Origin: an uncultured Actinomycetes bacterium
Lineage (GTDB): Bacteria > Actinomycetota > Actinomycetes > Nanopelagicales > Nanopelagicaceae
Direction: 5' to 3'
Length of the DNA stretch: 9,225 bases
NCBI GenBank assembly: GCA_903839355.1
Contig: CAIMBV010000108.1
Location: 1-9,225 of the forward strand
The number at the start of each line of letters is the position of its first letter. The stretch's first letter is position 1. The position numbers and the translations under genes are program-made. This document shows positions 5,913 to 9,225 of this stretch, piece after piece. The notes below the pieces were generated by a model, which was given only the letters and a program-made list of their open reading frames with translations, had not been told where the DNA came from and searched no databases.

Positions 5913-6845
5913 CTAGTGTCCTGCAAGGAATCTTTCAGCGTCTAACGCGGCTTGGCAGCCAGATCCCGCAGCGGTAATTGCCTGGCGATAGGTGTGGTCA
6001 ACCAGATCTCCACATGCAAATACTCCAGAGAGGTTGGTTCGAGTAGAGCGACCCTCTACCTTTACATAGCCCTCATTATCAAGATCGACTTGCCCTACCA
6101 AAAGTTCAGAGCGAGGGGAGTGCCCAATTGCAACGAAGAGGCCGGTAAAGGCTCTCTCACTCTCAGTGCCATCTACTGTGTTACGTAATTTCAGACCTGT
6201 CACATTATCTTCACCGAGCACATCAATAACTTCGGTGTTCCACAAGAATTCGATCTTGGGGTTGGCGCTAGCTCGCTCCACCATGATCTTTGAGGCGCGT
6301 AATGAATCACGGCGATGGATGACAACAACTTTGGAGGCAAAGCGAGTGAGGAAGTTAGCCTCTTCCATAGCAGAGTCACCGCCACCAACTACCGCGATCT
6401 CCTGATTACGGAAGAAGAAACCATCACAAGTTGCACACCATGAGACACCGCGACCAGATAATCGCTTCTCGTTAACAAGCCCAATCTCTTTGTATGCAGA
6501 GCCTGTCGCCAGAATTACAGATTTAGCGCGTAAGACATTTCCACTGCCATCTGTCAGAACTTTAATATCCCCTTTTAGTTGCATATCAACAATGTCATCA
6601 CGGATCAGCTGTGTACCAAATTTTTCGGCTTGAGCTTTTAAGTTGTCCATAAGGTCAGGACCGATAATGCCAGCGGGAAATCCAGGGAAATTCTCGACCT
6701 CAGTTGTGTTCATGAGTGCACCACCAGCGGTGACTGAACCCTCATAGAGAACTGGAGAGAGTTGGGCACGAGAGGCATAGATTCCAGCGGTATATCCAGC
6801 TGGGCCTGAACCAACGATCACGAGATCGTGGATAACTTCACTCAC
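5913..6845 (-). CDS. trxB: Thioredoxin-disulfide reductase (NADPH, FAD)
   Basis: This 310-residue low-molecular-weight thioredoxin reductase passes electrons from NADPH through FAD and a redox disulfide to TrxA. The FAD dinucleotide motif VGSGPAGYTAGIYASRA is at 11-27. The redox centre WCATCDG has Cys137/Cys140. The NADPH-binding motif VVGGGDSAMEEA is at 152-163, with HRRD (177-180) for the 2'-phosphate. The second FAD motif GVFACGDLVDHTYRQAITAAGSGCQAA is at 274-300. Length matches bacterial enzymes, and no C-terminal fused thioredoxin is present (some mycobacteria have such fusions). The start is a GTG at 6845 with only a distant AGGTG upstream; no other start precedes the FAD motif closely enough. 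It lies 40 bp after murJ and 60 bp before trxA. In many actinobacteria sigM and its anti-sigma gene lie between murJ and trxB; here they are absent. Confidence 0.97.
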   Translation of the reverse strand: MSEVIHDLVIVGSGPAGYTAGIYASRAQLSPVLYEGSVTAGGALMNTTEVENFPGFPAGIIGPDLMDNLKAQAEKFGTQLIRDDIVDMQLKGDIKVLTDGSGNVLRAKSVILATGSAYKEIGLVNEKRLSGRGVSWCATCDGFFFRNQEIAVVGGGDSAMEEANFLTRFASKVVVIHRRDSLRASKIMVERASANPKIEFLWNTEVIDVLGEDNVTGLKLRNTVDGTESERAFTGLFVAIGHSPRSELLVGQVDLDNEGYVKVEGRSTRTNLSGVFACGDLVDHTYRQAITAAGSGCQAALDAERFLAGH

Positions 6846-6885
6846 GTCAACACCTAACTTTCTGAACCTTAGTAATTCACAAACC

Positions 6886-8481
6886 CTATGAGCGTCTCCG
6901 CCTGAGAAGGACCGCTAAGGCCGCTCCCACTTCCGCGATCTTAAAGGCCTTGGCTATGCCAAGGTAGCCCAAACCGCTGACGGAGAGAACAACCAATAGT
7001 TTTGCGTTATTCCCGCCCGGGATCTTCCCCATGATCAAATAGAGCGGAATTGCGACTACTGAGTAGATAAGAGCTAATCGAGCATAAAAGCCGGTGATCT
7101 CGCCTGTATGGATCTCTATGTTGTAACGGCGAAGGAGTCGGATAGATGTCCATGCCCCTATGTAATAACTCAAGGCAAGAGCGGCGGCTAATCCGACGGT
7201 TACCCACTTGGCGGGCAAAGTCATGGCTAGTAGAAAGGCTAGGAGGCTACCGACGAGATTCATGATCGCATTACTAAGGACCTGCAATTTGATGTTTTCA
7301 AAGGCGATTAGCCCGCGGAGAGCGATGAGATTAACGCTGAGTGGAAGAAGCCCAAGGGCAAACGCAGACAGGACTAAGCCCAAATAACGGGCATCGTTGT
7401 TTGAAATTCCAAAGAACAAGGTCCGGGTAATAAGGGGTCCATACAAGAGAAATGCGATGGCGCTTGGAACCGTAATGATTCCAACCAGTCGAATTGCGCG
7501 CACCAATTCATCATGAATCTCTTGGAACTTTTGTTCAGCGGCATGACTAGAGAGCAAGGGCAGTATCGCGGTAACGATCGAGATGGTCACAACTGAATGT
7601 GGCAGTAGCAGTATCAACATGGCATTTCCATATGGGGTATACCCAACGCCAGTTGTAATGCCAGCTTTTAAGGCACGGACCGCCGCACCTGTAGATAAGT
7701 TAACGGTTACTAAATAACTAAGTTGTGAGATAGCTGCAAAGGCGAGAGTCCATGACGCTAAGTGCAGAGACTTGCGAATTTCAGGATCTCTCCAGTCAAA
7801 GCGCGGACGAATCTTTATATTGATCTGTCTTAGAACCGGAATTAAGCAGGCGAGTTGAACTACAAAACCCGCAGTTGTTCCGATACCTAACCATGTCGCC
7901 TGGCTATGAGAGATAGTTGAAACTTTCCAGCCTTTGGAGATATGAAGAAAGTAAGCAAAGACTCCAATTACAACTACATTGTTGAAAACAGGAGCCCACA
8001 TCATGGGCCCAAACTTTCCTTTAGCGTTCGCTACCTGTCCGAGTAATGCAAAGAGCCCCATAAAGAAAATTTGGGGTAAGCAGTAGCGCATAAAGAGAAC
8101 AGTTAATTTAAATTCTGGGCGACCGGAATAACTACTCGCAAAGAGGTGCACCAGAAGTGGCGCCGCAACTATTGAAATAAATACAAGAACTCCGAGAACT
8201 ACACATGTAGCCGTGACGAGTCGAGAGATGAATGCTGATCCACCATCTGGTTCCCGGATGGCACGAACCATTTGCGGAACAAAGACTGCAGTAAGTGCAC
8301 CGCCAATTATCAAGTTGTACAAAATATTTGGCATGGTGTTTGCGACGTTGTAAGTATCTCCCAAGAGCGTTGTACCGAGCACCGCTACTAATAAGAGACC
8401 GCGAATGAGTCCTGTAATACGGGAGACGAAAGTTCCTGCCGCCATAATCGCTGACGAGCGGATAATCGAGTTATCACTCAT
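6886..8481 (-). CDS. murJ: Lipid II flippase MurJ (MviN family), core form
   Basis: This 531-residue polytopic protein of the MOP superfamily is expected to have about 14 transmembrane helices. It moves lipid II across the membrane for peptidoglycan assembly. Family signatures near the N-terminus are SRITGLIRG (20-28), GDTYNVANTMPNILYNLIIGGALTAVFVPQ (41-70) and GPMMWAPVFNNVVVIGVF (158-175). Arg21, Arg27 and Asp42 align by eye with E. coli MurJ Arg18, Arg24 and Asp39. The position of E. coli Arg52 appears to be Tyr55, which I believe is common in actinobacteria. The large cytosolic pseudokinase and extracellular domains of mycobacterial MviN are missing; the protein ends RRRRS just after the last helix. 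Start ATG 8481 overlaps the upstream stop by 4 bp and has a strong Shine-Dalgarno at 8489-8495. Proximity to the cwlM-like gene fits the reported CwlM-MurJ interaction. Confidence 0.94.
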   Translation of the reverse strand: MSDNSIIRSSAIMAAGTFVSRITGLIRGLLLVAVLGTTLLGDTYNVANTMPNILYNLIIGGALTAVFVPQMVRAIREPDGGSAFISRLVTATCVVLGVLVFISIVAAPLLVHLFASSYSGRPEFKLTVLFMRYCLPQIFFMGLFALLGQVANAKGKFGPMMWAPVFNNVVVIGVFAYFLHISKGWKVSTISHSQATWLGIGTTAGFVVQLACLIPVLRQINIKIRPRFDWRDPEIRKSLHLASWTLAFAAISQLSYLVTVNLSTGAAVRALKAGITTGVGYTPYGNAMLILLLPHSVVTISIVTAILPLLSSHAAEQKFQEIHDELVRAIRLVGIITVPSAIAFLLYGPLITRTLFFGISNNDARYLGLVLSAFALGLLPLSVNLIALRGLIAFENIKLQVLSNAIMNLVGSLLAFLLAMTLPAKWVTVGLAAALALSYYIGAWTSIRLLRRYNIEIHTGEITGFYARLALIYSVVAIPLYLIMGKIPGGNNAKLLVVLSVSGLGYLGIAKAFKIAEVGAALAVLLRRRRS

Positions 8482-9225
8482 CTCTGTCTTCTCCTGATAC
8501 GTCGAATACTTTGGAAGGTAGCGGCGACGAAGAGCACGATGGCGGCACCAGTGGTAAACCAGGTGGCTATTGGACTAATCACCGAGAGTTGCAGCGGATA
8601 GATCACCGAATCCCCCAACAAATTGCCATGAGTGGAGGTGAGTTCAACATTCAAACCTGAAGTACCTGAAGTCAAAACTGTAATAGGAACCATTACCTGG
8701 ATCTTGGATTTTGCTGGAATAACCACCTGGGGAAGAGTTCCAACTTCGACCTTCAAATTAGTTGGTATTACATAGAGGTTTACTTTGACATCTAAAGGAA
8801 AGCCATTTGTAAGGGTGATAGGTAGATCTTGATGAGTGGATGTCACCGTGAACTTGCCGGGGCCTAGATGGACCAGATGCATCTGGGCATACGCAGCGCC
8901 TGTCAAATCTCTTATTAAATATTCGCGACGATCGTTGGTGAGATCGGGATTGAGAATTCTGATAAGAGCAAGCCGTGAGATATCAATCTTTGTTGGATCA
9001 ATATATAAAGCGGTTGCCGCAAATTGCGAGGCATCATCTTTGAGAGAATTAATATCAGCCGAAGTTAGGCTGAAGTGTGAATTCGAGTGGTACACCGCAG
9101 GGCTCGTGACATCAACCCCCAACAACGTTGCAAGTCGACTCTGCGAAATGGTTAGAAGGTAATTGGCCTCATGAGGGGAGAGTTGACTTACCCAATATGA
9201 CGAAGGGTTGCCGTACACCATTGGG
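8478..9225 (-). CDS. DUF6049-type single-pass membrane protein, C-terminal part (partial)
   Basis: The frame stays open to the window edge. The ATG at 9221 is preceded in frame by a Pro codon with no stop, so the true start is probably outside. Family members such as mycobacterial Rv3909 are much longer (around 700-800 residues). The visible 248 residues end with an immunoglobulin-like beta-rich segment (NGFPLDVKVNLYVIP through GLNVELTSTHGNLLGDSVIYPLQLSVIS). One transmembrane helix follows at about WFTTGAAIVLFVAATF, then a basic cytosolic tail RRIRRRQR. This implies a type I topology with a large exported domain and a short cytosolic end. The role is unknown. Constant position beside murJ in actinobacteria suggests a cell-envelope function (inference). 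Its stop overlaps the murJ start by 4 bp. The family call rests on synteny, C-terminal architecture and general sequence character, with no catalytic motif seen. Confidence 0.75.
   Translation of the reverse strand, partial: PMVYGNPSSYWVSQLSPHEANYLLTISQSRLATLLGVDVTSPAVYHSNSHFSLTSADINSLKDDASQFAATALYIDPTKIDISRLALIRILNPDLTNDRREYLIRDLTGAAYAQMHLVHLGPGKFTVTSTHQDLPITLTNGFPLDVKVNLYVIPTNLKVEVGTLPQVVIPAKSKIQVMVPITVLTSGTSGLNVELTSTHGNLLGDSVIYPLQLSVISPIATWFTTGAAIVLFVAATFQSIRRIRRRQR
8489..8495 (-). promoter_or_regulatory. Shine-Dalgarno for murJ inside the upstream gene
   Basis: On the minus strand AGGAGAA lies 7 nt before the murJ ATG. It is embedded in the Arg-rich last codons (RIRRRQR) of the DUF6049-type gene. 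With the ATGA overlap it indicates coupled translation. Confidence 0.65.

Noticed and set aside
5853..5935. Possible promoter for trxA (TTGCAG and TAAACT on the minus strand)
   Set aside because: The two hexamers are 19 bp apart and match the consensus poorly; the AT-rich gap alone does not support a promoter.
6829..6838. DnaA-box-like sequence TTATCCACG (minus strand) in the first codons of trxB
   Set aside because: A single isolated 8-of-9 match to the E. coli box, inside coding sequence, with no cluster or AT-rich unwinding region. The origin itself is expected outside the window beyond yidC.
8836..9162. 108-codon plus-strand open frame opposite the DUF6049-type gene
   Set aside because: Antisense shadow; no motif or convincing ribosome-binding site, and the minus-strand frame continues unbroken with a C-terminal membrane anchor.

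Overview
The window is a compact, chromosome-type stretch from the origin-proximal region of an actinobacterium. Two conserved actinobacterial gene strings meet head-on. On the + strand lie yidC (3' end only), jag/khpB, rsmG, parA and parB. On the - strand lie a DUF6049-type membrane protein (C-terminal part only), murJ, trxB, trxA, a CwlM-like amidase homologue and a PLP-dependent aminotransferase. Apart from the aminotransferase, this order resembles the gid-parA-parB / cwlM-trxC-trxB2-mviN-Rv3909 neighbourhood of Mycobacterium. Base composition is roughly balanced, far from the high GC of Streptomyces or Mycobacterium. Intergenic gaps are at most 60 bp and several genes overlap by 4 bp. MurJ carries only the flippase core. 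Together these suggest a streamlined, possibly aquatic actinobacterium, for example one of the small-genome freshwater lineages. The taxon is inferred and has not been tested.

Layout. Positions 1-209 hold the Lys-rich C-terminus of the YidC insertase. Positions 266-754 encode the KH/R3H RNA-binding protein Jag. Positions 751-1353 encode RsmG (16S rRNA m7G methyltransferase), starting at a TTG that overlaps the jag stop. Positions 1362-2240 and 2237-3115 encode ParA and ParB. Two parS-like palindromes, at 757-770 and 1367-1382, lie inside the first codons of rsmG and parA, so the centromere is built into the operon that encodes its own partition proteins. ParB loads at parS and ParA drives origin segregation.

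The opposing block runs leftward from 9225 to 3119: DUF6049 protein, murJ (4-bp overlap), trxB, trxA, cwlM-like gene and aminotransferase. MurJ flips lipid II. CwlM of mycobacteria is a cytoplasmic amidase homologue that regulates MurA and has been reported to interact with MurJ and FhaA. TrxB and TrxA form the thioredoxin system. The two blocks converge with only 3 bp between the parB stop and the aminotransferase stop.

The region is mostly housekeeping, and I see no mobile element, CRISPR array, tRNA, rRNA or defence-type system. The points most worth a second look are the paired coding-sequence parS sites, the CwlM homologue lacking the usual first zinc-ligand motif, a perfect 10-bp inverted repeat at the very start of that gene, the two candidate starts of parA, and the codon use of parB, which differs from the genes beside it. 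No stretch longer than 60 bp is without a gene.
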